Source: JAWXCM01 sp034408745 (GTDB lineage Bacteria; Acidobacteriota; Terriglobia; Bryobacterales; Bryobacteraceae). Taken from it: a stretch of 64,000 nucleotides of DNA. The stretch lies in assembly GCA_034408745.1 (NCBI GenBank), contig JAWXCM010000103.1:1-64000 (forward strand). Direction: 5' to 3'. Every line of letters starts with the position of its first letter. Positions within the stretch are counted from its first letter, which is position 1. Both the position numbers and the translations under genes were made by a program. Of this stretch, positions 33,939 to 42,644 are shown piece by piece. The notes beneath the pieces were generated by a model that worked only from the letters and a program-made list of their open reading frames with translations, was not told the DNA's origin and did no database searches.

Positions 33939-34724
33939 TCAGGCCTGCTCCTCCACGTGAATCTTTAGTCCGTCGTAGGCCAGCCGGATGTGCGCCGGGA
34001 GCGTGCTCTCTGTGTACTGATGCGGCAAATCGTGACTGAGGTGAGTGAAGAACGCGCGCTTCGGTTTCAGTTGCTCCACTATGCGAATCGCCTGCTGGAG
34101 CGTGGTGTGTGTGGGATGAGGCTTGTGACGGAGCGCGTCAAGGAACAGCACGTCGAGCCCGTACAGTCTCTCCATCGAAGCCGGAGGTATCTCACTGTGA
34201 TCTGTGAGATAGGCGGCGTTGCCGAAGCGGTAGCCGTAGACGAAGCCGCGTCCGTGATGCAGCAGGATGGTCTCAAACCATATTCCGTGCAACTCGACAG
34301 CCTGCCCGCTCTCAACCGGATGCGCGGTTAGTTTTGGCACGGTGGATTCGGGGCTGAGACTTTCAAACACGTAGGAAAACGCGCGGTGCACAGCAGTCAG
34401 AGTTTCGGGCGACCCGTAAATGGGAATGGGCCCGCGCTGTTTGAGGTTAATGGGACGCACGTCGTCGAGGCCCATAATGTGGTCGGCATGTGCGTGCGTG
34501 TAGAGGATTGCGTCGATGCGCAGGATCTGTTCGCGGAGAGCCTGCTGGCGAAAGTCAGGCGTAGTGTCGATGAGAACTGTGCGGCCGTCGAACTGTACCA
34601 TCACGGAGGGCCGCAGCCGGTTGTCGCGCGGGTCGGGCGAGGTGCAGACCTTGCAGTCGCAGCCGAGCGTCGGCACGCCCATGCTGGTGCCCGATCCGAG
34701 GACCGTTATCGTCAACGCCGGCAT
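33939..34724 (-). CDS. PhnP-like metallo-beta-lactamase-fold hydrolase
   Basis: This 261-residue protein carries the metallo-beta-lactamase metal motif H77-A-H79-A-D81-H82 (YTHAHADH), and later histidines and an aspartate in YLTDHSE and LSHDLPHQ. An N-terminal cysteine set, C22, C24 and C27 (GCDCKVC), matches the structural zinc site known in PhnP, the cyclic phosphodiesterase of phosphonate degradation. No phn genes are near, so it probably acts on another cyclic phosphate ester. It sits 2 bases upstream of ribF and its start overlaps the DUF1844 stop. Confidence 0.88.
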   Translation of the reverse strand: MPALTITVLGSGTSMGVPTLGCDCKVCTSPDPRDNRLRPSVMVQFDGRTVLIDTTPDFRQQALREQILRIDAILYTHAHADHIMGLDDVRPINLKQRGPIPIYGSPETLTAVHRAFSYVFESLSPESTVPKLTAHPVESGQAVELHGIWFETILLHHGRGFVYGYRFGNAAYLTDHSEIPPASMERLYGLDVLFLDALRHKPHPTHTTLQQAIRIVEQLKPKRAFFTHLSHDLPHQYTESTLPAHIRLAYDGLKIHVEEQA

Positions 34725-35026
34725 CAGCCGTTCGACGCCTGGACATAGCGGAAGCGCAGTTCGGTGACGGTGTTTTCGATCAGGCGTTGTTCTTCGATGG
34801 AGAGATTGCCGCGGGTCTTTTCCTGCAACATCGCCAACAGATCGATGGCGTGCCGGGCCATGCGCAGATCGGGCGCCTGGCGGTCCTTCTCTTCGCCGTA
34901 GTGGAACAGGCCCATCGACATCTCGGCCTGATACTTCAGCGACATCACGAAGAACTCAAATGTAGGGGGCGGAAGCGGGAGTTCCGTTTGGGGTTGCGGT
35001 TCGTTGGTATCCACTTCTTCAGACAT
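34724..35026 (-). CDS. DUF1844 family protein
   Basis: This is a small, 100-residue soluble protein of the DUF1844 family, recognisable from FFVMSLKYQAEMSMGLFHYGE, cut across residues that pack into helices, and the helical C-terminus RLIENTVTELRFRYVQ. The family is common in Acidobacteria and related phyla and has no assigned function. The ATG at 35026 is preferred over a longer frame because the preceding residues are shared with the promoter gap to the divergent gene. It is the first gene of the leftward set ending in ribF. Confidence 0.82.
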   Translation of the reverse strand: MSEEVDTNEPQPQTELPLPPPTFEFFVMSLKYQAEMSMGLFHYGEEKDRQAPDLRMARHAIDLLAMLQEKTRGNLSIEEQRLIENTVTELRFRYVQASNG

Positions 35027-35041
35027 CGTTAATAGTTTACG

Positions 35042-35530
35042 ATGGCATTCGTGAAGAAGAAGGACGCGCTGACGGAGCGGCAGCAACTGGATCTGTTTAT
35101 CGACCGTTACACGCCGGAGGTGGCGGCGGAGGGCCGCGCGGTGCTGGCGAGAATGCGCGAACCGCTGCCCGGCGCGACGCAGCTGGTTTACGACAATTAC
35201 AATGGCCTTGTCGTTGGATTTGGGGAGCGCGAAAAACCGTCAGAGGCTGTGTTCTCCGTTGTGCTGTTTCCGCGCTGGGTGACGTTGTTCTTCCTTCAGG
35301 GCGCACGTATTCCCGATCCGGCGGGTCTGCTGCGGGGCGGCGGTAACCAGGTGCGACACGTGCGTCTGAAGCAGGCGTCGGACCTGGATGCGCCGGAACT
35401 GCGAGCGCTGATGGACATGGCGCTGGAGAGTGCGGGGTGGTCGCCGGACGCTTCGGCAAAGGGTGCTCTGGTGATCCGTTCGGTGTCGGCGAAGCAGCGT
35501 CCGCGTACACCTCCGCGCGCCTCCGGGTGA
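35042..35530 (+). CDS. DUF1801/YdhG-like small protein
   Basis: This 162-residue protein resembles the DUF1801/YdhG family, an alpha/beta frataxin-like fold seen in many bacteria. Typical features are the early helix ending in a proline turn (EPLPGATQLVYDNYNG), the strand-rich middle (FSVVLFPRWVTLFFLQG) and the late segment VRHVRLKQASDLD. Family function is not established. It begins 15 bases from the divergent DUF1844 gene, so the two probably share a short promoter region. A basic, proline-rich tail follows the domain. Confidence 0.75.
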   Translation: MAFVKKKDALTERQQLDLFIDRYTPEVAAEGRAVLARMREPLPGATQLVYDNYNGLVVGFGEREKPSEAVFSVVLFPRWVTLFFLQGARIPDPAGLLRGGGNQVRHVRLKQASDLDAPELRALMDMALESAGWSPDASAKGALVIRSVSAKQRPRTPPRASG

Positions 35531-35548
35531 TACGATCAGATCGGTTCA

Positions 35549-37018
35549 ATGCTAATGGAACTCTCGCGCCGTTCTCTGCTGGCTACTATGCTGGCCGCGC
35601 CCGTGGGTCTTCGTGCCGCCGAAGACGAGGGCTGGATTCCGCTGTTCGACGGAAAGACGCTGAATGGGTGGAAGGCCCAGAATCCCGATTCGTGGAAAGT
35701 TGTGGACGGGGCACTTGCGGCTGACGGGCCGCGGTCGCACCTCTACTACACAGGTTCGGTGCGAGACTCGAAGTTTCGCAATTTCGAGTTAAAGGCGACG
35801 TATAAAACAAAATACGGCGCGAATTCCGGGATCTATATTCACACGAAGTGGCAGGATCAGGGCTGGCCAGCCGCCGGATTTGAAGTGCAGGTCAACAACT
35901 CGCACGGCGGCGAGAACCAGTACCGGGAACGCAAGAAGGGCGGGTCGCTTTATTCGGTGCGTAACGTGTACAAGTCGTTTGCGCCGGACGAGCAGTGGAA
36001 TGAGATGTACATTGCGGTGCGCGGCAAGTGGATCCAGATCCGGCTCAACGGAGTTACGACCGTCAATTACGTGCAGCCGGACAATCCGCCGCAGGTCGAC
36101 AAAGGATTCCAGCGTCTGATCACCGAGGGCACGTTTGCGCTGCAGTGCCACGATCCGGAATCGAAGGCGTGGTATCGAGATATTCGCGTGCGTCCACTAC
36201 CGGACAACATGCGCGCCGACATGCCATTTGCCGCTCCGGTGGTCGACCAGAATTACATCGACTGGCTGACGCTCGGCAACGCCAATATGCCGCTGGTCGA
36301 CTACCACACGCATGAGAAGGGCATCACGAAACAGGAGATGGTGGCGAACGCGCAGCGGCTCGGGTTCATGTACGGAATCGCGCTGAACGTGGGTAAATTT
36401 CACCCGGCGAACAATGATGGCGCGGTGCGGGAGTGGCTCGCCACCATGAAGGGACTTCCGGTGTTTACGGCGCTGCAGGGCGAAGGTCGCGAATGGGTGC
36501 AGGTGATCTCAAAGAAGGCGATGGCTGAGGCCGACTACTGCTTCACCGACTCGATGACATGGACCGACGACAGCGGGCGTCGTATGCGTCTGTGGATTAA
36601 AGAAGAAACTCAGGTGGGCGATCGCCAGAAGTTCATGGACACGTTCGTCGACCGCACGGTGAAGTTGCTGCGTGACGAGCCGATCGACATTTACGCGAAC
36701 CCAACGTTTCTGCCGGACGAGATCGCGCCAATCTACGCCGAACTGTGGACGCAAAGCCGCATGAGCCAGGTGATCGAAGCCGCGGTGAAGAACGACGTCG
36801 CGATTGAGTTGAATAATCGCTACAAGATCCCCAGCCTCGATTTTGTGAAGCTGGCGAAGCAGGCGGGCGCGAAGTTTTCGTTCGGTACCAACAACAGCGA
36901 CGGGAATCTCGGCCGCATGGAGTACGCGCTGCAGATGGTGAAGGGCGCGAATCTGACGTGGCGCGACATCTTCATCCCGCACGCCGGCGGGAATCGCGCG
37001 AAGCGTTGGAAGCTGTAG
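35549..37018 (+). CDS. DUF1080 (3-keto-disaccharide hydrolase-like) domain fused to a PHP/amidohydrolase-like domain
   Basis: This is a 489-residue exported protein. The N-terminus LSRRSLLATMLAAP looks like a twin-arginine signal. Residues about 28-215 form a DUF1080 concanavalin-like sandwich (WIPLFDGKTLNGWK, YGANSGIYIHTKWQ, FEVQVNN), a family linked to 3-keto-glycoside cleavage. The C-terminal half (about 225-489) resembles a PHP or metal-dependent hydrolase: VDYHTHEKG at its start, then FTDSMTW, AIELNNRYKIP and FSFGTNNSD. The joining of these domains is unusual. Its 3' end overlaps the convergent hexosaminidase by 47 bases. No oxidoreductase partner that would make 3-keto sugars lies beside it. 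Confidence 0.8.
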   Translation: MLMELSRRSLLATMLAAPVGLRAAEDEGWIPLFDGKTLNGWKAQNPDSWKVVDGALAADGPRSHLYYTGSVRDSKFRNFELKATYKTKYGANSGIYIHTKWQDQGWPAAGFEVQVNNSHGGENQYRERKKGGSLYSVRNVYKSFAPDEQWNEMYIAVRGKWIQIRLNGVTTVNYVQPDNPPQVDKGFQRLITEGTFALQCHDPESKAWYRDIRVRPLPDNMRADMPFAAPVVDQNYIDWLTLGNANMPLVDYHTHEKGITKQEMVANAQRLGFMYGIALNVGKFHPANNDGAVREWLATMKGLPVFTALQGEGREWVQVISKKAMAEADYCFTDSMTWTDDSGRRMRLWIKEETQVGDRQKFMDTFVDRTVKLLRDEPIDIYANPTFLPDEIAPIYAELWTQSRMSQVIEAAVKNDVAIELNNRYKIPSLDFVKLAKQAGAKFSFGTNNSDGNLGRMEYALQMVKGANLTWRDIFIPHAGGNRAKRWKL

Positions 37019-38975
37019 CTGAGTCCACCAGTCTGCGAACAGGCTCGAGGATCACGGGCACCAGTTCTTCGAGGTAACGCGGCTCGGCACACTGCCTGCG
37101 AACGGTGGTTCGACGGCGCCCGTACTGCATCAGAATCGCCGCGCAGGTTCGCTGCGTGACAAGGGGCGGAACGCGCTTGCCGTCGCCGGCCATCAACTTC
37201 GCCGGCTTACCGTCGAGCGCGTCCAGGCCGGCAGCCGCGATGTCGCGCACCATGGTGGCCAGCGGTACGATCTCAGTGAGCAGCGGGTTCGACTGCAGGA
37301 TTGGGAGCACCGCCTTGTGGTTATCCCGCCACTGTTCCAGCATGCTCCGCGCGGTCAGTCGAGCACCTGCGTTGCCGCCGATCGCCTCGTTTATCAGGTT
37401 GGCAAACTGCCGGGCTGTCAGGCTTTCCGGCGGGATGGAATCGACAAGCCGGTTCATCGGCGTCGCGGTGGTGTAGGCGCGGCTGGTGCTTCGCGCGTAC
37501 ATCTTCACAGGCTCGAGCGCGGTGCTCAGCACTTCCAGCGGCTTCACTGAATGCTTGCCCGCGAGGCGCTGGAGCATTTTCATCCGGCTGGTTTCATGCT
37601 GTATGCCGAGTTCGGTCAACTGCGCTGAGACACCCCGCAGTCGCGTGTACATGGACTCGACATCACGCACCGATGCCGGAGACCAGAGTCGTTCGGCGAT
37701 GGCGGCCATGCGGGGCCAGATGCGCATGTCGACGTTCTCCGCGGTGACGTACTCAACCCACATGCACGCTTCGCCGCCCAGGATGCGCTCTCCGTCACCG
37801 GGATCGTTTGCGTAATGGTATGCGGCCGACTTCATGTGGTCGAGGTAGAAACCGTTGGACAGGATGCTGCGGTATCCCTGGCCTGTGGCCTTCTCCATCG
37901 CTTTCACCCCCCGCCAGGACTGGACCACCGTGGTGTCCGGGAGATCGGGATGGAGGATCTCATCCCAGCCCACCATAATTCGATTCAGTTTGATGATGAT
38001 GTCACTCAGGCGCTTGTTGAAGTAGGCGTGTATTCCGGCCTTTCCGCTGAGGCCGTTTTCTTTCGCGAAGGCCTGTATCTTCGGACTGCGAGCCCATCCT
38101 GAGCCGTTTACTTCATCGCCTCCCATGTGGAGATATCGGTCGGGAAACAGGGTGGTCATTTCGCCGAGGAAGCGCTCGACAAATGTGTACACTTCGTCGC
38201 GCGTTGGGTCCATGACCGGCGACAAAATGGTCCAGGTCTTCGCGATGGGGACCGGGCCCGGGGTTGCCGCGAGGCTCGGATAGGCTGCGAGAATCGCGCT
38301 GGTGTGCCCGGGCATGTCGAACTCCGGGACCACCCGGATGCCGCGATCTCGGGCATACTGCACAATTTCCCGAATCTGGGCCTGCGTGTAGAACTTGCCA
38401 TCGGATCCGTGCGTCTGCAGACGCGGGTACAGCTTGCTTTCGACGCGAATGCCCTGGTCATCGGACAGGTGCCAGTGGAAGACGTTGAGCTTCACCATCG
38501 CCATCGCGTCCAGTTGCCGCTTCACCGCTTCGGCTGGCATGAAGTGACGGCACACGTCGAGCATCAGGCCTCTCCAGCGGTAGCGAGGACGGTCCTCAAT
38601 GGTGGCTGCGGCGATGCCCTTTTCGGTGGCCAGCTGAAGAACCGTCTCGAGCCCGCGTAACACCCCGAGCGGGCCCGGCGCTGCCAGCCTCGCCGATGAA
38701 GTGGTGACGCGCAGCGTGTACGATTCGTCCTCGGCTGCCGCGCCACATCGGATGTGTAGTTCCGCGCCGTTCGGTGTGGGTCCTCGTTTCGACAGGCGGG
38801 TGAGGAATCGTTCCACCGCGCGTTGGGCGAGCGGGTCCGCGCAATCCGCTGTGGATGCTCGCGTCACAGGGAGCGCGCCTTCATGCATCGACGTTTGGGC
38901 AGGCATCGGCATCAGAGACTGAGCAGCCGCGGGCAGAGCGGCGATACACAGGATGAATACGAAGAACAGGGGCAC
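36972..38975 (-). CDS. Beta-N-acetylhexosaminidase, GH20
   Basis: This 667-residue exported glycosidase removes terminal GlcNAc or GalNAc by substrate-assisted catalysis. A signal peptide (VPLFFVFILCIAALPAAAQ) begins at GTG 38975, which is chosen because the frame further upstream crosses the neighbouring AI-2E-type gene. A GH20b N-terminal domain is followed by the catalytic barrel, with the aspartate-glutamate pair in HMGGDEVNG, and PRYRWRGLMLDVCRHF and WHLSDDQGIRVES. A helical C-terminal extension (about 150 residues) follows. It probably acts on chitin fragments or peptidoglycan sugars outside the cell. Confidence 0.92.
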   Translation of the reverse strand: MPLFFVFILCIAALPAAAQSLMPMPAQTSMHEGALPVTRASTADCADPLAQRAVERFLTRLSKRGPTPNGAELHIRCGAAAEDESYTLRVTTSSARLAAPGPLGVLRGLETVLQLATEKGIAAATIEDRPRYRWRGLMLDVCRHFMPAEAVKRQLDAMAMVKLNVFHWHLSDDQGIRVESKLYPRLQTHGSDGKFYTQAQIREIVQYARDRGIRVVPEFDMPGHTSAILAAYPSLAATPGPVPIAKTWTILSPVMDPTRDEVYTFVERFLGEMTTLFPDRYLHMGGDEVNGSGWARSPKIQAFAKENGLSGKAGIHAYFNKRLSDIIIKLNRIMVGWDEILHPDLPDTTVVQSWRGVKAMEKATGQGYRSILSNGFYLDHMKSAAYHYANDPGDGERILGGEACMWVEYVTAENVDMRIWPRMAAIAERLWSPASVRDVESMYTRLRGVSAQLTELGIQHETSRMKMLQRLAGKHSVKPLEVLSTALEPVKMYARSTSRAYTTATPMNRLVDSIPPESLTARQFANLINEAIGGNAGARLTARSMLEQWRDNHKAVLPILQSNPLLTEIVPLATMVRDIAAAGLDALDGKPAKLMAGDGKRVPPLVTQRTCAAILMQYGRRRTTVRRQCAEPRYLEELVPVILEPVRRLVDSATASNASRDSRRRAG

Positions 38976-38992
38976 TCGTTCAGAATAGCGAG

Positions 38993-39442
38993 TCAACGGG
39001 CACGCACCGCGCGAAAGATTATCAGCATCACCGCGGCGACGGGAACTGCGAGCAGCATTCCCAGCGGACCGAACAACATGCCTCCGGCCAGTACGAGCAA
39101 AATGGACAGCCACGGGTTCACGCCCGCTTTGCCCGCGGCTCGCGGCGACAAAACGAACCCATCGACAATCTGGATCACGAGCCAGACTCCGCCGACCCAC
39201 AGGAGCGCCATCCAGTCCTCCGAGCCGAGGAACTGTACGTATAGCCCAAGGCCCAGGGAGAGGATCGGCCCGAGACTCGGTACCAGATTCAGCAGACCGC
39301 AAACGAGCCCTGTGAGGAACCACCACGGCACGCCAGCGATGGCGAAGCCCATCATGAAAAGCAGTGTGGTGATCAGCGCATTTTTCAGGATGGCGCCAGT
39401 GTACGACGCCAGCGATGTTCCGATTCTTGAGGCGGTGTTCAT
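38993..39442 (-). CDS. AI-2E-type membrane protein, only the C-terminal half
   Basis: This 149-residue membrane protein matches the C-terminal part of AI-2E family transporters (formerly PerM/YdiK), which are normally about 350 residues. The conserved GVPWWFLTGLVCGLLNLVPSLGPIL segment (in two parts) and the terminal FGPLGMLLAVPVAAV helix are present, giving four predicted helices. An ATG at 39442 opens the frame, and no N-terminal half exists upstream, where a rightward gene lies. It is either a genuine short variant or a remnant. It ends 17 bases before the hexosaminidase start. Confidence 0.7.
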   Translation of the reverse strand: MNTASRIGTSLASYTGAILKNALITTLLFMMGFAIAGVPWWFLTGLVCGLLNLVPSLGPILSLGLGLYVQFLGSEDWMALLWVGGVWLVIQIVDGFVLSPRAAGKAGVNPWLSILLVLAGGMLFGPLGMLLAVPVAAVMLIIFRAVRAR

Positions 39443-39483
39443 ATGGCAAGCCAGTTGCTCAACTTATAGACGGAGGTGGAAGC

Positions 39484-40146
39484 ATGACATTCCACAAGAC
39501 GATTCAAACCGTGCTTTTGGCCGCGAGCCTCAGCAGCTATGTCGTACTGGCTCAGTCAGACAAGCTCCAGTCAGGCACGCAGGTCACGGTGAGGACCAGC
39601 GACTCGATTGATGCAAAGGATTCGAACGAAGGCAGAATTTACACCGGTGTTGTCGACCAGGACGTGAAGGACAGGAGTGGGCGGGTAATGATCCCGAGGG
39701 GCTCTGACGCTGAATTGATTGTGCGCGGCACCTCGGACCGCAATCTTGTCCTGGACCTCGAGTCGGTGAGAGTGAACGGTCGGCGGTATTCGGTGAGCAC
39801 CACCGATGAGAACGTGGGCAGCGGTTCGACCAGAAATCGAAAAGGTGTCGGCGCAAACAGCCGAACTGGCAAGTACGTTGGTGGTGGTGCGGTAATCGGC
39901 AGTATTATTGGCGCTATTGCGGGTGGCGGTAAAGGCGCGGCGATTGGTGCGGCGACGGGCGCGGGAGCAGGCGCGGTAACACAGACCGTAACGAAGGGCG
40001 GCAAGGTGAGGGTCCCTTCAGAGAGCCTTGTCACGTTCCGCCTCGACAGGCCACTGACGATTGTGGAGCCCGATCCCGGTTACGACCGCGACGGACGCCA
40101 CTATCATCGGTACGACAACAGTCGAAGCCGCTTCAACAAGCGCTAA
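39484..40146 (+). CDS. Exported glycine-zipper protein
   Basis: This 220-residue protein has a signal peptide ending at VVLAQSDK, a beta-rich domain (SGTQVTVRTSDSIDAK, MIPRGSDAELIV; about residues 25-110) and a glycine-zipper segment (GGGAVIGSIIGAIAGGGKG, about residues 137-165) that could form a membrane-inserting helix hairpin. The C-terminus is basic and tyrosine/histidine-rich. It probably sits in the cell envelope. The ATG at 39484 has GGAGG just upstream. A strong terminator follows. The family is known from other Acidobacteria but without a function that I can name. Confidence 0.72.
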   Translation: MTFHKTIQTVLLAASLSSYVVLAQSDKLQSGTQVTVRTSDSIDAKDSNEGRIYTGVVDQDVKDRSGRVMIPRGSDAELIVRGTSDRNLVLDLESVRVNGRRYSVSTTDENVGSGSTRNRKGVGANSRTGKYVGGGAVIGSIIGAIAGGGKGAAIGAATGAGAGAVTQTVTKGGKVRVPSESLVTFRLDRPLTIVEPDPGYDRDGRHYHRYDNSRSRFNKR

Positions 40147-40169
40147 CGCAACGGTCGCAGGTTTCGAAC

Positions 40170-40214
40170 AAGAGCGCGGGTGCCGAACTGGCAGTCCGCG
40201 CTCTTCGTGTTTTT
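40170..40214 (+). terminator. Intrinsic terminator after the glycine-zipper gene
   Basis: AAGAGCGCGG (40170-40179) pairs perfectly with CCGCGCTCTT (40196-40205). Inside, TGCC and GGCA add pairs. A TTTTT run follows at 40210-40214. Confidence 0.85.
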
Positions 40215-40228
40215 GGCAGACACTGGCT

Positions 40229-40252
40229 AACCTCACCGGGTTTTCGTAGTCT
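40229..40252 (+). promoter_or_regulatory. Possible ECF-type promoter of the sigma-factor operon
   Basis: AACC (40229-40232) and GTCT (40249-40252) are 16 bases apart, which is the spacing of ECF sigma promoters, so the sigma gene may be autoregulated. The motifs are short and the implied leader is only a few bases, so this is tentative. Confidence 0.25.
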
Positions 40253-40262
40253 GGATAAGCAG

Positions 40263-40850
40263 ATGCAGGATGCCGAGGCTCGAGCGATCGAGCAGGTGAA
40301 GGCAGGTAATGCGGAGGCTTTCCGGGTACTGGTAGACCGGCACAGCCGAACTGTGTTTCGCATCGCATTTCGCATTGTCGGCAATGAGGCTGACGCGGAA
40401 GATGTGGTGCAGGAAGCTTTCCTCCGAGCGTACCGGCAGATTGCGGTGTTTGAAGAGAGGGCGAGCTTCGCGACCTGGATCTCGCGCATTGCTTCGAATT
40501 ATGCGCTGGACGTGATTCGGCTGCGCGGCCGTCACGAACAACGTCGCGTGCGGTCGATGCCCGATGACGAGCAGGATCTGCTTGAGAACATCGGCACGAA
40601 GGCGCCTGGTCCGGATCGCATGTATTACGGAACGCAGGTGCAGCAGAAGATCGGTGAGGCTCTGAAAGATCTGAGCGTGCAGGAACGTGCTGCGTTTCTG
40701 CTGCGACATTGTGAAGGGAAATCGATTGAAGAGATTGGGTCCGTGCTCGGCACTGCGCCGAGTGCAACGAAGAACAGCATCTTTCGTGCAGTCAGGAAGC
40801 TGCGTGAAGCATTGCAGCCAGTTGTGAGTTCAAGCCATGCGCCACAGTAG
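40263..40850 (+). CDS. ECF-subfamily RNA polymerase sigma factor
   Basis: This 195-residue protein is an extracytoplasmic-function sigma factor. Region 2 is clear (EAFRVLVDRHSRTVFRIAFR, then DAEDVVQEAFLRAYRQI and FATWISRIASNYALD), and region 4 is a helix-turn-helix with LSVQERAAFLLRHCEGKS and IEEIGSVLGTAPSATKNSIFRAVRKLR. It directs transcription in response to an envelope or stress signal. Its gene overlaps the downstream anti-sigma gene by 14 bases, which ties their translation together. Confidence 0.95.
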   Translation: MQDAEARAIEQVKAGNAEAFRVLVDRHSRTVFRIAFRIVGNEADAEDVVQEAFLRAYRQIAVFEERASFATWISRIASNYALDVIRLRGRHEQRRVRSMPDDEQDLLENIGTKAPGPDRMYYGTQVQQKIGEALKDLSVQERAAFLLRHCEGKSIEEIGSVLGTAPSATKNSIFRAVRKLREALQPVVSSSHAPQ

Positions 40851-41580
40851 CGACGAAGATTTGGTTTTGCATTATTACGAAGAGTTGGCCGAGGTCGGCG
40901 GGCATATCGACGATTGCGCCGAGTGCCGTGTGCGGTATCAGGCGCTGCAGCGCGATATGAACATTGTTGCAATGCCACCGGTGCCTGAGCGGCCAGCGGC
41001 ATACGAGGAACAATTGTGGGCCCGGATCGCTCCGAAGCTCGGCGGCGTTCCTGCAAAGCCACGATGGAACTGGCTGCGCACAAGGTATTGGGCTCCGGTG
41101 ACGGCGGCTGCTGCCATTGCTGTGCTGTCGTTTTCTCTCGGCAGATGGAAGCAGACGCCTGTGTTGCGGCCCGCCGCGGTGGCAGAGGACAGCAAATCGG
41201 CGCGGGAACGCGTGCTGATTGTCGCAGTGGGCGATCACCTGGAGCGGTCGCAGATGGTCATCGCGGAACTGGTAAACGCGAAGCCAGGATCGACCTTAAA
41301 CACAGAACGCGACCTGGCTGAATCGCTGGTGGGCCCGAACAGGCTCTACCGTCAAACGGCGGCGATGACGGGCGATGCGGCCACGGTGTCGCTGCTGGAA
41401 GATATTGAGCGCGTGTTACTGGAAGTGGCGCATGCTCCGGACGAGGTGCGCGGCGAGCAGGTGGAACGCCTTCGCCAGCGCATTGAGCAGCAGGGACTGC
41501 TGTTCCGCATCCGCGTCACCGAATCCCAGATGCAGCGCAAGATGGGTCTGCCTGAACAGCAGACCGGGAGAGCATTATGA
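40837..41580 (+). CDS. Zinc-finger anti-sigma factor
   Basis: This 247-residue, single-spanning membrane protein has an N-terminal zinc anti-sigma motif HxxxCxxC (GHIDDCAEC), a membrane helix (APVTAAAAIAVLSFSLG) near residues 90-107, and a periplasmic domain with a helical C-terminus. It probably holds the ECF sigma at the membrane. The zinc motif often responds to oxidants. It overlaps the sigma gene and shares ATGA with the HEAT-repeat gene downstream. A regulated-proteolysis route through an HtrA-like protease is possible but unproven. Confidence 0.82.
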   Translation: MRHSSDEDLVLHYYEELAEVGGHIDDCAECRVRYQALQRDMNIVAMPPVPERPAAYEEQLWARIAPKLGGVPAKPRWNWLRTRYWAPVTAAAAIAVLSFSLGRWKQTPVLRPAAVAEDSKSARERVLIVAVGDHLERSQMVIAELVNAKPGSTLNTERDLAESLVGPNRLYRQTAAMTGDAATVSLLEDIERVLLEVAHAPDEVRGEQVERLRQRIEQQGLLFRIRVTESQMQRKMGLPEQQTGRAL

Positions 41581-42644
41581 GAAAGACCGGTTTAATCTGG
41601 CTGCTGGCGGGCGCAGGCTGTGTGTTTGGCCAGCCTGCGCCGAAGCCCGTTCCCGCGCCTGAACCGCCACCAAGGATCGCCACTTTCAAGAGCATACAGT
41701 CAGAGGATTCCAGTTACGACCGGGCTGCGCGCATGCTGCAGAAGCGCGACTACCAGGGTGCTTTGAAGGAGTACAACGCATTGGTGCAGCGCGCCGGAAC
41801 AAGAGCGGAAGGTGCGTCGTACTGGCAGGCATACTCGCTCTTCAAACTGGGTCAGGCTACAGAAGCGATGAACACGCTGACGGAGCTGGCGAAGAAGTAT
41901 CCCAACAGCCGGTGGTTGAACGATGCCAAAGCGCTGGAGATGGAGATTCGTCAGTCACAAGGGCAGAACATCTCGCCCGATCAGCAGAGCGATGAGGAGC
42001 TAAAGCTGATGGCGCTGGCGAGTCTGATGTCTCACGACTCGAGCCAGGCAGTGCCAACGCTGCGCAAGGTGATCGACGGTGGATCGTCGGTTCGTGTGAA
42101 GGAGCAGGCATTGTTCGTGCTGGCGCAAAGCCGGTCTCCGGAAGCCCGTCAGGTGCTGGCGGACTTTGCCAAAGGAAAGGGAAACCCAGACCTGCAGATG
42201 GCGGCGATCAGCATGTTCGGCATGCAGGGCGGCTCGGAAACGGCTCCGGTGCTGGTGGAGGTCTATCGCGCGAACAACGACGTGGCAATTCGACGGCGCG
42301 TGCTGCAGTCGCTGGGAATGACCGGCTCGGGCGAGCAACTGATCAGCATCGTCAGGATGGAGACCGATGCGTCGTTGCGCGCGGAAGCGATTCGCATGCT
42401 CGGCATGGGAAAGAGCAACGTGCTGACGCCGGATGTCGCCAGGTCCATCTACATGGCGGAGTCGAACCGCGCAGGCAAAGAAGCGATGCTGGATGCTCTG
42501 GCGATGCGCAAGGACGGCAAGACGCTGGCCGAGATATTTCGCATGGAGAAAGACATGGGACTCAAGCAGTCCGCACTGCGGCGTCTGCAGATGGCCGATC
42601 CGAAAACGGCTCAGGACGTCATGGTCTCGATTTTGGAGAAGTGA
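41577..42644 (+). CDS. Exported TPR/HEAT-repeat protein of the ECF operon
   Basis: This 355-residue protein has a signal peptide (LIWLLAGAGCVFGQP), a proline-rich linker, a TPR-like helix-turn-helix part (DYQGALKEYNALVQRAG, SYWQAYSLFKLGQATEAMNTL) and about six HEAT-like repeats in the C-terminal two thirds (VRVKEQALFVLAQS, DLQMAAISMFGMQG, VAIRRRVLQSLGMT, ASLRAEAIRMLGMG). It is a periplasmic scaffold or sensor-type protein and may tell the sigma/anti-sigma pair about envelope state. The start overlaps the anti-sigma stop (ATGA). The 3' end overlaps the convergent gene by 26 bases. Confidence 0.8.
   Translation: MRKTGLIWLLAGAGCVFGQPAPKPVPAPEPPPRIATFKSIQSEDSSYDRAARMLQKRDYQGALKEYNALVQRAGTRAEGASYWQAYSLFKLGQATEAMNTLTELAKKYPNSRWLNDAKALEMEIRQSQGQNISPDQQSDEELKLMALASLMSHDSSQAVPTLRKVIDGGSSVRVKEQALFVLAQSRSPEARQVLADFAKGKGNPDLQMAAISMFGMQGGSETAPVLVEVYRANNDVAIRRRVLQSLGMTGSGEQLISIVRMETDASLRAEAIRMLGMGKSNVLTPDVARSIYMAESNRAGKEAMLDALAMRKDGKTLAEIFRMEKDMGLKQSALRRLQMADPKTAQDVMVSILEK

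Noticed and set aside
36972..39449. A hexosaminidase start at 39449
   Set aside because: The extra 158 residues overlap the AI-2E-type gene and contain no domain. A signal peptide begins at GTG 38975.
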